Assembly (NCBI GenBank): GCA_017302655.1
Contig: JAFLDE010000003.1
Coordinates: 1-64,000, forward strand
Length of the DNA: 64,000 nt
Direction: 5' to 3'
From: Burkholderiales bacterium
GTDB lineage: Bacteria > Pseudomonadota > Gammaproteobacteria > Burkholderiales > Burkholderiaceae_C
The notes below the pieces were generated by a model. It was not told the DNA's origin. It made no database searches and saw nothing but the letters and a program-made list of their open reading frames with translations. Each line of letters opens with the position of its first letter. The first letter of the stretch is position 1. Both the position numbers and the translations under genes were made by a program. Below are positions 46,728 to 55,100 of the stretch, piece by piece.

Positions 46728-47738
46728 CTACGTGGTGGTGGGTTGGACAAGGAATCGCCGAGAACCGGGCTTGCTGATGGCGTACTGACGAAGCATCTCG
46801 GGCCACTCCTTTTGAAGGCGTTCCAAGTCCAACGTGCTGCTGTCCTTGCTGCGCTTCCAGCTGACCTCGCCCGTTTCGAACAAGGCCCTTGAGGCATCGC
46901 CCATGCGCTGCTGGATGCGCTGCTTGAGCTGGGCTTCCAGTTGCTGTTCACGCTCAAGGTTCTGGCGAACTGCGAGCAAGTCGGAGTACACGCCAGACAT
47001 CACCAGATCGCCGGAAAGGTCGACGACATCTCCGGTGTCTCTGGCGTACAGGCAGCGCAGAGCCAGATCAGCCGACTCGCTGCCGTCTGCAGCAGGCTGC
47101 TCGTCCCGCACAACGAGATCCCAGAACTGCCGCTCCAACTCGACGAGATTGGCGATCAGCGCTTCGTCGCGCTCGATGCGATGGATCTGCAGCTCTTGCC
47201 CGCCCAACAGCACAGCAACGTCAGCCGCCTGCTTCCCAGTGACGGCCAGCTGGTGCATGACCTGCAACTGGACGTACTCAGGCACCCCATCACGCCACAA
47301 CCGCGCGCCATTGATGCCCGCGGTCTTGCACTCAAGGATCTGGACATCGCCCGCTCCAAAAATTTCGCGATCGAGATTTGCGATCATCCAACTGTGCTCG
47401 GGATGTTGGAGAACCGCGTTAACGCGGCGAACGCGACGACCGGTTCGACGGGTGTAGTGCGCGGCGACGATGGGCTCAAGCAGTGATCCCCAGTACATGG
47501 GGCTGCTCTCGTCATTTGGATCGACCTGCGGCAGGAGATTGGATCGTCCCGTCTTAACCATCCAGAGCTCAAGCTGCGACTGATACGGGTTGAGGCCAAC
47601 GGCCGCCGCTGCATCGGAACTACCGATGCCTTGCTTTCGGACATCAAGCCACTCGTCACGGCTCATGCCAATGGTCCGCACCAGCTTGAGCGCCGGTCGC
47701 TGCCGTGGTGTGGCGTTCGATTTGAGATTGAGGCCCAT
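46728..47738 (-). CDS. YqaJ-type viral recombinase (exonuclease)
   Basis: A 336-residue lambda-exonuclease-fold protein with the YqaJ motifs: SRDEWLDVRKQGIGSSDAAAAVGLNPY, YWGSLLEPIVAAHY, NLDREIFG and the catalytic ILECKTAG (E-x-K), then PEYVQLQVMHQLAVTG. It would degrade one strand from a DNA end to prime single-strand annealing. Start at ATG 47738 with GGAGG eight bases upstream; the frame is open further upstream across a terminator. The C-terminal 60 residues are coiled-coil-like. Confidence 0.88.
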   Translation of the reverse strand: MGLNLKSNATPRQRPALKLVRTIGMSRDEWLDVRKQGIGSSDAAAAVGLNPYQSQLELWMVKTGRSNLLPQVDPNDESSPMYWGSLLEPIVAAHYTRRTGRRVRRVNAVLQHPEHSWMIANLDREIFGAGDVQILECKTAGINGARLWRDGVPEYVQLQVMHQLAVTGKQAADVAVLLGGQELQIHRIERDEALIANLVELERQFWDLVVRDEQPAADGSESADLALRCLYARDTGDVVDLSGDLVMSGVYSDLLAVRQNLEREQQLEAQLKQRIQQRMGDASRALFETGEVSWKRSKDSSTLDLERLQKEWPEMLRQYAISKPGSRRFLVQPTTT

Positions 47739-47757
47739 AAGCCCTCCTGTTGGTACA

Positions 47758-47771
47758 GATCCAGCTGGATC
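47758..47771. promoter_or_regulatory. 14-bp palindrome upstream of the YqaJ gene
   Basis: GATCCAGCTGGATC is a perfect palindrome 20 bases before the YqaJ start and just after the terminator that ends the DUF932 transcript. A position as operator is likely; the binder is unknown. Confidence 0.45.
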
Positions 47772-47792
47772 AAATTGATGGATCCGCAATGG

Positions 47793-47826
47793 AAAAGGCT
47801 CCGACCTGCCGCAGCAGATCGGAGCC
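47793..47826 (-). terminator. Intrinsic terminator after the DUF932 gene
   Basis: On the minus strand GGCTCCGA / TCGGAGCC with a GC-rich loop is followed by TTTT. It starts 44 bases after the DUF932 stop, so DUF932 and YqaJ appear to have separate transcripts. Confidence 0.75.
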
Positions 47827-47869
47827 CTTTGTTTGCGGTTGGCCTGGAGGCCTGTTGTGGTGATGGTTT

Positions 47870-48838
47870 TCAGTCGACCAGTTGAAGTGCCTGGTCGAGC
47901 GCGCGTTGCTTCAGGTCGTAGCCAGGCCCGAACCACGCGCTTTCCAAACGGTTTGCGGCATTGCGTGCCCGACGCTCGTGATCAACGAACTCGGTAACCG
48001 CACAGAGCAGGCCCCAAGCCGTTCCCTTGGCTGCTTGCAGCTCTGCACCTCGGCCTTGTCCGTCGTACATCGCCTGCACCTTTCTGAGCGCCCGCTCGTT
48101 CGTCAGTCCGGCCTTTGCGTCGGTGTTCACATCCGTCTGGCAGAGAATCCGCAGGAAGTAGTTCATCGCCTCATGGCTCTTAACCTTGCGCTCGGACAGC
48201 GTCTTCATCCGGTACATGAAGGTGTCCCACTGTGAGACCGCGATGCCCAACTGGCGCTTCACGGATACGGCATCAAAACTGCTGCGATGCGGCACCTTGA
48301 TCGCACTGCTCGCATTGCCCAACGCAATCTGCAGGGTGTTATTGCAGACGACGCGGATCGTCGTGGGCGTAACCGTAGTGGCGAGGGATCCGTCACAGGA
48401 CGTGGCCAACAGCAAGTACCCGTTGACCTGGTCATTGCCCTTCAGGACGGTCTGCCTTCCGGTCCGTGCCAAGGCCCAGAACTTCCTGCCCTCCTTGAGG
48501 ACGCCGGCGGTCTCCAGTTCGAAGCCGGAAACCTCAGTCAGGTCGCGGTAAAACTCCAGCACCTGGCGCGGCTGCACAACTTGGTAACGGTCGCTGACCA
48601 CCGACAACGGAGCCTTGGTATCACTGCGGTACAGAACACGCTGGTCGCTGAAGGACATGATCGATCCCAACGATCCGACTTGCTCGGTCATGTAGCGGAC
48701 CGGGGTAGAGCAGATCTCCCAGTCCATGCCGGCCTTCTCCGCCCACACTTCGATGGGCTGCTTGGGCGGCAGTTGATTGCCGATGTGGTGCCACGGCACG
48801 TCACCGACGTACGCCATTTGCTGCACAAGATGTGCCAT
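47870..48838 (-). CDS. DUF932 domain protein
   Basis: A 322-residue protein with the DUF932 (phage/plasmid-like, LGT_TIGR03299) pattern: VGDVPWHHIGNQL, VLYRSDTKAPLSVVSDRYQVVQPRQVLEFY, TTIRVVCNNTLQIAL and SHEAMNYFLRIL. Members sit in plasmids and integrative elements next to exonuclease and annealing genes; their activity is not settled. The start at 48838 has AGGAG six bases upstream. A GCGGCCAC/GTGGCCGC hairpin (48872-48896) lies just upstream. Confidence 0.87.
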   Translation of the reverse strand: MAHLVQQMAYVGDVPWHHIGNQLPPKQPIEVWAEKAGMDWEICSTPVRYMTEQVGSLGSIMSFSDQRVLYRSDTKAPLSVVSDRYQVVQPRQVLEFYRDLTEVSGFELETAGVLKEGRKFWALARTGRQTVLKGNDQVNGYLLLATSCDGSLATTVTPTTIRVVCNNTLQIALGNASSAIKVPHRSSFDAVSVKRQLGIAVSQWDTFMYRMKTLSERKVKSHEAMNYFLRILCQTDVNTDAKAGLTNERALRKVQAMYDGQGRGAELQAAKGTAWGLLCAVTEFVDHERRARNAANRLESAWFGPGYDLKQRALDQALQLVD

Positions 48839-48871
48839 GTCGATCTCCTGATTTCGTGAATAGAAAGCAGA

Positions 48872-48896
48872 GCGGCCACCCCGATGGAGTGGCCGC
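48872..48896 (-). other. Hairpin upstream of DUF932
   Basis: Perfect 8-bp stem GCGGCCAC / GTGGCCGC with a 9-base loop between the 111-residue protein gene and DUF932. No T-tract follows on the minus strand, so termination is uncertain. Confidence 0.4.
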
Positions 48897-48962
48897 TTGC
48901 TGTTGTGTTGTGAAGTGGGCGCTGTGCGCTGAACGATGGATCTGATCTGCGATGACTGCCCG

Positions 48963-49298
48963 TTAGCTCGGAGCGTCAAGACTGAAGACGTGGTCGCAGT
49001 GCAAGCAGTGGTAGTTGTCGAGCACATGCTCATCGACAACCTCTCCAACAGCGGCGCCAGCGATGCCCCCCGAGGCACCGCCGATCAATGCACCGAGCAG
49101 CGCACCGGTCAGGCTGCCCAGCGCAACGCCAGGAGGCCCTGCTACGACGCCAAGCGTGCCGCCGATCCGCGCACCAGAGAGCGCTCCGACGGCACCGCTG
49201 GCACTGCCGCCGACAACGCCGATCATTGCGCCTACCTTTTTTCCACGGTCGAGTGTTTCGATGTTCTGGGACTTGCACTTCGGGCATTGCGGTCGCAT
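48963..49298 (-). CDS. Small zinc-ribbon/glycine-zipper membrane protein
   Basis: A 111-residue protein with an unusual layout: an N-terminal CPKC pair (MRPQCPKCKSQNIE), a Gly/Ala-rich middle (about residues 20-85) dense in GxxxG spacing (IGVVGGSASGAVGALSGARIGG; GALLGALIGGASGGIAGAAVG), then a C-terminal CLHC pair. The two CxxC pairs could join into one zinc ribbon with the glycine zipper as a long hairpin through a membrane. Glycine-zipper proteins often make pores or act as membrane anchors. No known family comes to mind for the whole chain. Confidence 0.65.
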   Translation of the reverse strand: MRPQCPKCKSQNIETLDRGKKVGAMIGVVGGSASGAVGALSGARIGGTLGVVAGPPGVALGSLTGALLGALIGGASGGIAGAAVGEVVDEHVLDNYHCLHCDHVFSLDAPS

Positions 49299-49700
49299 TC
49301 GGGCTCCTAACCTTGTAAGTCTGTGAATTGGTCAGCGACGAGGTCCTGACCGGATCGAAGACCTTGGGGAGAGAGGACGGAGCCTGGCTCGATGAGCTAC
49401 CTCAGCAGGTAGGTTCGGAACACCGATTGCATGCCTTGCGTGTCGATCGATCAGCTCAGCCAATGGCAACCAAGTGCGCCTGTCACCGTCATCGAAACGG
49501 CATCTCTTTGCTCACACCTCTCCCCCAATGTCAGGTTAGATATGTGTGACTGAAATTTCTCAGGAAGGGGACCGCCGGCAACGCACGGACCGCTCTGCGA
49601 ATGGCTTGCCTTCGATCCATCTGCCGATTACAGGCTCGCCGTTTGGCGGTGTTCAACTTGCTGCTGCTGCTTTCACGTTCGGCCCGGCCGACCCCTTGCC
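49299..49700. other. Gene-free interval
   Basis: About 400 bases between divergent genes. I see no protein-like frame, strong hairpin or terminator in it; it probably holds the promoters of both neighbours. Confidence 0.4.
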
Positions 49701-50249
49701 TTGTTTACTCTGCGCTGCACCCAGAAGCTGCTGGCCCGAATTGACCTCGATCCCGTGGCTGACAACCCACCGGCCACGACCGTGCTCGGCGACTGGTACG
49801 CCAACTTGGTCCGCGCGGGCAGAACCCAGGTCATCCTGGCGGTCAGCGAGCGCACGCTGCTACCAGTGGTCATCGCGGCGCGAGAGGCGCGAAACATGGC
49901 GCAGCGACTCACCGACGCCTTGGAGCCGATGCTTCTGTGCTTGGGAGTTCCCGCTGAAAGCGTCGCCGCCGAGCGTCAGGCCATGAGGGATTGCGCGTTT
50001 GCGAGGACCGTCGACAGGCGCATCCTGGGCTCCCTGAAGGAGCTTGCGTTCCAGCTGGAAGTCGGCCTGCTCGAATGGCCAGAGCGACCACTACTCACCC
50101 AGTCGTTGTGGCTGGCCGGTACTCCAATGAAGGTGATCGACCACGGCCCGCCAGAAGCAGCGGCAGTCGCTGCCTTTGCTGCGCGACGAGCGATCGAAGG
50201 AGCTCGCGATGCGCGAACGAGCCGGAATGAACCTTCGAGCGAACAGTAA
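49701..50249 (+). CDS. DUF6933-type protein
   Basis: A 182-residue frame. The first 60 residues (FTLRCTQKLLARIDL... TVLGDWYANLVRAGRTQVILAVSERTLLPVV) match a family of small proteins, recalled as DUF6933, that begin with CTQKLL and LGDWYAN. It uses a TTG start at 49701; no ATG is available before the conserved CTQKLL. The C-terminus is Ala/Arg-rich. It is eight bases before the DUF1643 gene on the same strand, so they are likely co-transcribed. Function unknown. Confidence 0.65.
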   Translation: MFTLRCTQKLLARIDLDPVADNPPATTVLGDWYANLVRAGRTQVILAVSERTLLPVVIAAREARNMAQRLTDALEPMLLCLGVPAESVAAERQAMRDCAFARTVDRRILGSLKELAFQLEVGLLEWPERPLLTQSLWLAGTPMKVIDHGPPEAAAVAAFAARRAIEGARDARTSRNEPSSEQ

Positions 50250-50257
50250 CCGATCTG

Positions 50258-50797
50258 ATGCACTCCGATTCACTACAAACCTTTGCCCGTCGACACGGCC
50301 TTCTAGAGCCTGATGTGCGCAGCGATGCTGACGGCACGCATGTTTTCGTCTACTCGGCGGACATGTGTCGCAGGTATGCCTACTCCCTAACGTGGTCAGA
50401 TGACGAGCAGCACTTGCTGTGGATCATGCTCAACCCCGGGACGGGAGAGACAGAAGGCAGGAGGAGAAACACCTTCGAGCGTTGCAAGGCCTGGACTCGC
50501 TCGATGGGTTTCGGGGGCATGCTCTTCGGCAATGTCTCCGCTTACCGATCTCGGTCAGCCGTCGAACTGCTGCAGCAGGCGCAGCCGCCTGATCCCTTGA
50601 ACGACGAGGCGCTGGAGCACCTTTCAAGGCTTGCAGGGAAGACCGTCGTGGCCTGGGGCAATCACGGTGCACGAGCAGTTCACGTGGCCTCTCTTCGCCA
50701 GCACTTACTCGCCCCGCAATGCTTTGGCTTGACCAAAGTCGGCCAGCCGCGACATCCCCTGTATGTCCCCGCGACTACGCCCCTGATCCCTTGGTGA
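50258..50797 (+). CDS. DUF1643 domain protein
   Basis: A 179-residue protein with the DUF1643 signature: YRYAYSLTW-like strand, LLWIMLNPGTGETE, RRRNTFERCKAWTRSMGFGGMLFGNVSAYRSR and VVAWGNHGAR near the C-terminus. The family is frequent on mobile elements and phages; activity unknown. It follows the DUF6933-type gene. Confidence 0.8.
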   Translation: MHSDSLQTFARRHGLLEPDVRSDADGTHVFVYSADMCRRYAYSLTWSDDEQHLLWIMLNPGTGETEGRRRNTFERCKAWTRSMGFGGMLFGNVSAYRSRSAVELLQQAQPPDPLNDEALEHLSRLAGKTVVAWGNHGARAVHVASLRQHLLAPQCFGLTKVGQPRHPLYVPATTPLIPW

Positions 50798-50954
50798 GTC
50801 GCTCAAGAGGCTGATGGCAGTTCTGCCGATCAATTCGGCAGCCTTGTCGAGTGCACAGCCGATGCTGTGCTCTGGATTTTTTCTTTGTGTGTCGCCCATC
50901 GGCTGGGGAGTACCCCTGCTCGCTCCGCACCAGCTACTCACAAAGGATCAAGAA

Positions 50955-51785
50955 ATGCACATGGCCTTTTCGACCTACGACAACCAGCTTTACTCAGCTC
51001 ACCAGTTCGCAAGTTTGGAGGGCGTCCATCGCGGACATCTTCGGCACAACCTGCAGTGCCCTGAATGCCAGGCAACGGCCTTCTTTAGGAATGGGTCGTA
51101 CACGGGACGTCAACCGTGCTTCGGCGCGCGCCCTCACAACCTGGGATGCAGCCTGGCGAGCTTGGACTTCACTGCGCAAGGCGAACGTCCAGCAGCGGCA
51201 GACGAGTTCATCTGGGGTGCGAGCCAGCGTGTCGTACTGAACCTATCAACTGATCAACATGCGTTCGCCGGGAGCCGTCCCAATGGCCACGAGCACGATG
51301 ATCAAGTTGAGGCAATGAGCTGTGGAGGGAGACCTACCCAAGGACAGCGGCCCTCGCGACGAAAGCTAAGCACAGTGCTGCGTGCTCTTCTGTCGATGGA
51401 TGATTTCCAGCAGTCGCAGCAGCTCGTAGAGGTGCCCGGCTACGCGCCCATGCTCGCGAGAGACTTCTTCGTGCCGTTCAGGCACGCGAATCCCGGTCTT
51501 GCCGGGCGGGGAGCTCGCGGCTGGTGGGGTTCGCTATCCAACGCTACGGCATCCGCAACTGACGGGCAGCTCTGGCTCAACAGCGGAGGACACGGAGCGC
51601 TGAACTTCGTTGTTCCGACCAGCGTTGCATATGAGGTGCTGAGCAGGCACCGCATCGGCTGGAACGATGTAGAGGCCTTGGCAGGTGCTTGGGCGCTTGT
51701 CGTCGGCGATATGTGGATCTCAAAGAGCGGCGAGATGCGATGCGTCGTTCAGTCGCCGGAACATGTTGCGCTAAGCCTCGCCTGA
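50955..51785 (+). CDS. Unknown protein with N-terminal Cys cluster
   Basis: A 276-residue protein of unknown function, directly upstream of the giant RT gene. Residues 33-64 hold a possible zinc ribbon (CPECQATAFFRNG, then PCFGARPHNLGC). The C-terminal 110 residues have Trp-rich segments (RGWWGSLSN, VGDMWISKSGEMRCVV). I chose ATG 50955 after AAAGGA; an upstream in-frame ATG at 50814 gives an unconvincing hydrophobic leader. It may share a transcript with the RT gene, but a 396-base gap intervenes. Confidence 0.55.
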   Translation: MHMAFSTYDNQLYSAHQFASLEGVHRGHLRHNLQCPECQATAFFRNGSYTGRQPCFGARPHNLGCSLASLDFTAQGERPAAADEFIWGASQRVVLNLSTDQHAFAGSRPNGHEHDDQVEAMSCGGRPTQGQRPSRRKLSTVLRALLSMDDFQQSQQLVEVPGYAPMLARDFFVPFRHANPGLAGRGARGWWGSLSNATASATDGQLWLNSGGHGALNFVVPTSVAYEVLSRHRIGWNDVEALAGAWALVVGDMWISKSGEMRCVVQSPEHVALSLA

Positions 51786-52181
51786 TCCGCGTGGCGGTGC
51801 TGAACTCGTCATGCCGTTCAGGCTCGCCCCGACACAGCCCGTCTGGTTGCGAGCGCCCTACTTATAGGCGAGGCGAGAGAGCCAATTGATGGGCTGAGTT
51901 CAGGCAACCTCCAACCAACCCAAACCAGCCTGTCGATCTCGGCGAAGTTCCAACTCGGACGCCAATGGGCGCGATGGACACGCGCCAGATTCGTTAGTTC
52001 GCCGCTGATCTCACAGCGTTGCATCGTTCCGGACAGGTTGATCAACACGGAAGGGACCGAGCGATCGCGTGAGCGAAAAACGGATGACTCGTAAGCCTCG
52101 CAGTCAGATCGATCAGCGCCGCCACGCGAAAGGCCTTTGATAACCTGCAAGTAACAAAATCAAATTGTCGGGGGAGGAGCG
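51786..52181. other. Leader region of the giant primase-RT gene
   Basis: 396 bases without a convincing gene. A 110-codon open frame on the minus strand (51818-52150) does not look protein-like. The last 30 bases are A/T-richer and end in GGGGGAGGAGC, a strong ribosome-binding site for the ATG at 52182. Because many bacterial RTs use a noncoding RNA encoded beside them, this interval is where such an RNA would be sought; I see no clear fold by eye. Confidence 0.35.
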
Positions 52182-55100
52182 ATGGACGGTCGTTATGACG
52201 TGGGCGATTTGCTCACCAAGCTGCCGCTCGAAGGTGTGGTGCAACGCCTGGGCATCGAGACCGAGAGGCGGGGCACGACCACACGAGCTCTTTGTCCGTT
52301 TCACCAAGACACTCGACCGTCGCTGAACTTGTATCCCGGGGACGGTGCCACTCCTGCGCACTACCACTGCTTTGCCTGTGGCGCCCACGGCAACGCCATC
52401 GAGCTGGTTAAGAAGGTTCAGGGCCTGGAGTTCTGGCCGGCAATGCAATGGCTAGCTCAGCAGTTCGGAATCAAGGCGCCGGGTCGCCAATCCAAGCATC
52501 GCTCAGCCATTGCCGCGACCAGCGAATCAGCGTTGAAGTTTGCCCTGCGTATCTTCGACGAGCAGCACGATGACCAACGTTTCACTTCTTGGTGTGCAGA
52601 GCGCGACTTCGACCGGAGCTTTTTGTACGAGCAAGGCATGCGTTGCATTACACGCGGTGTCTTGGTGGAGGCGCTGCAATCCAAGAGCCTGGGGGAGCGT
52701 GCAGAGCTGAACGATGGACTGCAGACCTTAGGCTTGGTCAAGCGATTGCATCAGCGATCTGCTCCAGTGCAGGGAAAGCTGAATCTGCACGACCAGTTTC
52801 AAGACTGTTTTCATGACGGCCGTGTAGTCATCCCCATCCGAGGTGGCACGCTCAAGCAGCCAGCGTTGCTTGGCTTTGCGGGCCGCGCCTTGCAGAGTGT
52901 GCCGCCCGAGGGCGTGGCGAAATACTTGCTCACGTCGGGCTTCGAAAAGTCCAAAGTCTTGTTCAATGAGCCAGCAGCCTTCGATGCCGTACAGCGAGCA
53001 CTAAAAGCACAGCTACCGACCACGCTCTACCTGGTTGAGGGCTTTCTTGACGCTCTTCGCCTGCAGTCCCTTGGCTTGCCTGCGGTTGCATTGATGGGCA
53101 CGAGCCTGGGCAAAGAACCCATGGAGCGGCTGAAGTCTTTGGCAGAGAGCACAGAGTCCAACTCTGAGCTGGCCTACAGCTTATTTCTTGACAACGACTC
53201 GGCCGGTTTCGCGGGCACAGATCAGCTGGTGCGCCGGTTGCTGGATCTACGCGGCGTGAACCTGCGTTGGGTGGGCATGCCCTGGCGCAGCAAGCCCGCC
53301 TTGGGCAAGGATCCCGACACCTGCTTGCGCGATCTGCACATGACCCAGCAAGCAATTGCTCGGCTGCAGCCATTCGACCTGCCAGCTGAGGCGGTTTTAT
53401 TGGTTCAGGCGCTGGGTGGGAAGGATGCCTCAGATCTGCAGCCAGAACGATTCGGCCACTTGACGCCGACAGTGCGGGAGCGTGCCTTGTTCCGGGTTGT
53501 CGTGGCGCTCAGGCGCTTGTACGGACACCGCCCTCCTGAAGTAGTGGCAGCCCGCTTAAAGGCCTGCGACTCTAGTTGGGCTCAGCAACTGCATGCCCAG
53601 TTAGCCGACACAGAAGCTAGTCGGCGCGCACTCCCGACCCGTGGCCTCTACCTCGAAGAGATGCTCCCTCGTGTGGCGCTTGCCCGCAGCCTGGCCTACC
53701 ACGGCGCGCGCCGAGGCGAATTGCCTTGCGATGAGGAGGCCTGGCAGACCTTGGGCGGCAATGCTCGCCTGTTTGACCAAATTGCATTGGATCGTCTCCA
53801 GGCCATGATGGCCGGTGACCGCTCTTGGATACAGGCCGCACCATTCGACGCGGTGCAACTGCCGCGCAAGCTGACGGCGGATCCAAAGGTGTTGGACGAC
53901 CCTCGCCGCAAGGTAATGCCACATCCTGCCGACTTGCTAGTGCAGCAGATTGTGCTCAACGAACTGCTTAGCCAGCGTCATGACCGTCCGAGCGCGGCGG
54001 GCCGGACTTTTTCGGAAGCTATCCCAGCCGTGCGCTGGTATGCCTCACGTCGAGAAGTGGTGGTGACAGGCTTGAGTGAGCCGCTCAACGAGCTTGACGA
54101 GGAGTTAGGTCTTCCCAAGGCTCTGAGCTTTGGCTACCAGATCGACATGGACGTTCTGGAGGGCGACCAGACTCCATCTGACCAGGGGATGTTTCGCCCA
54201 TTCGGGCAATGTTGGCGCGAGTTCATGGCTAGCCTCGCCAAGCAGTGTCATGCCATCGGGCCCCGAGTTCACGTGGTTCGACTGGATGCCAAGCGCTACT
54301 ACGACTCGATTCAGCGATTCGTCGTACGGGATGCGCTGTTAACACCGCTGAACGAAGCCTTGGCCATGCATGGCGTGCCCGAGGGCATTGAGCGCATGCT
54401 CGGAATTCCTGTAGCCAGCGCGGCCTCTTGGGATGCCGCCTTGGAGGCCAGACTGGAGCGCCTGCTGGTCGGTCTGATCTTTCACCACGAGTACCGTGAT
54501 CCCAACGCTGAAGGCAGAACTCAGCGCAGCAGCGAACTCGTGGGCATTCCACAAGGGCCTGTGCTGTCGGCTTACATCGGCACGATTGCCCTGTTTCCGG
54601 TGGACGAGGCGGCGCGCGGCTTCATCCACCGCACAGCAGAAAAGGGACCGGACAACGCCTGGCGCCCGCGCGCAGGCTATGCACGCTATGTGGACGACAT
54701 AGTGCTGTTTGCCGACAGCGAAGACTTACTCAGACAACTGCGTGAACTGCTTCAGGCCAAGGCTGCTGAGCGCTCCATTGACCTGATTCACAAAGGTGAA
54801 CGTGTGCGCGCCGGCTCGCCCAAGCATGTGATGCGCCAGCTCAACGACGGGCGTGGCCTGGCACCGTCTGTGCCGGCCTGGGATCCACCCCTTGTGGGCG
54901 ACGGCGAAACCGACTACGGCCTGGGCGGCGAATTGCCTGAAGTTGATCGCCAGTGCGCCTTGCAAATGTTGCGGCGGGCTGCTCTGTTGCACGAACCCAG
55001 AGAGATCGCTTCACAGGTCAAGGCAGTCTTAGAAGCGCCCGATCTACGGGCAGGAGACCTTGGCCTGTGCGCTCGCTGGCTGTGGTGGCAGTTAGCCGCT

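Noticed and set aside
51818..52150. 110-codon minus-strand frame before the giant RT gene
   Set aside because: No ribosome-binding site and no protein-like pattern; treated as gene-free leader.
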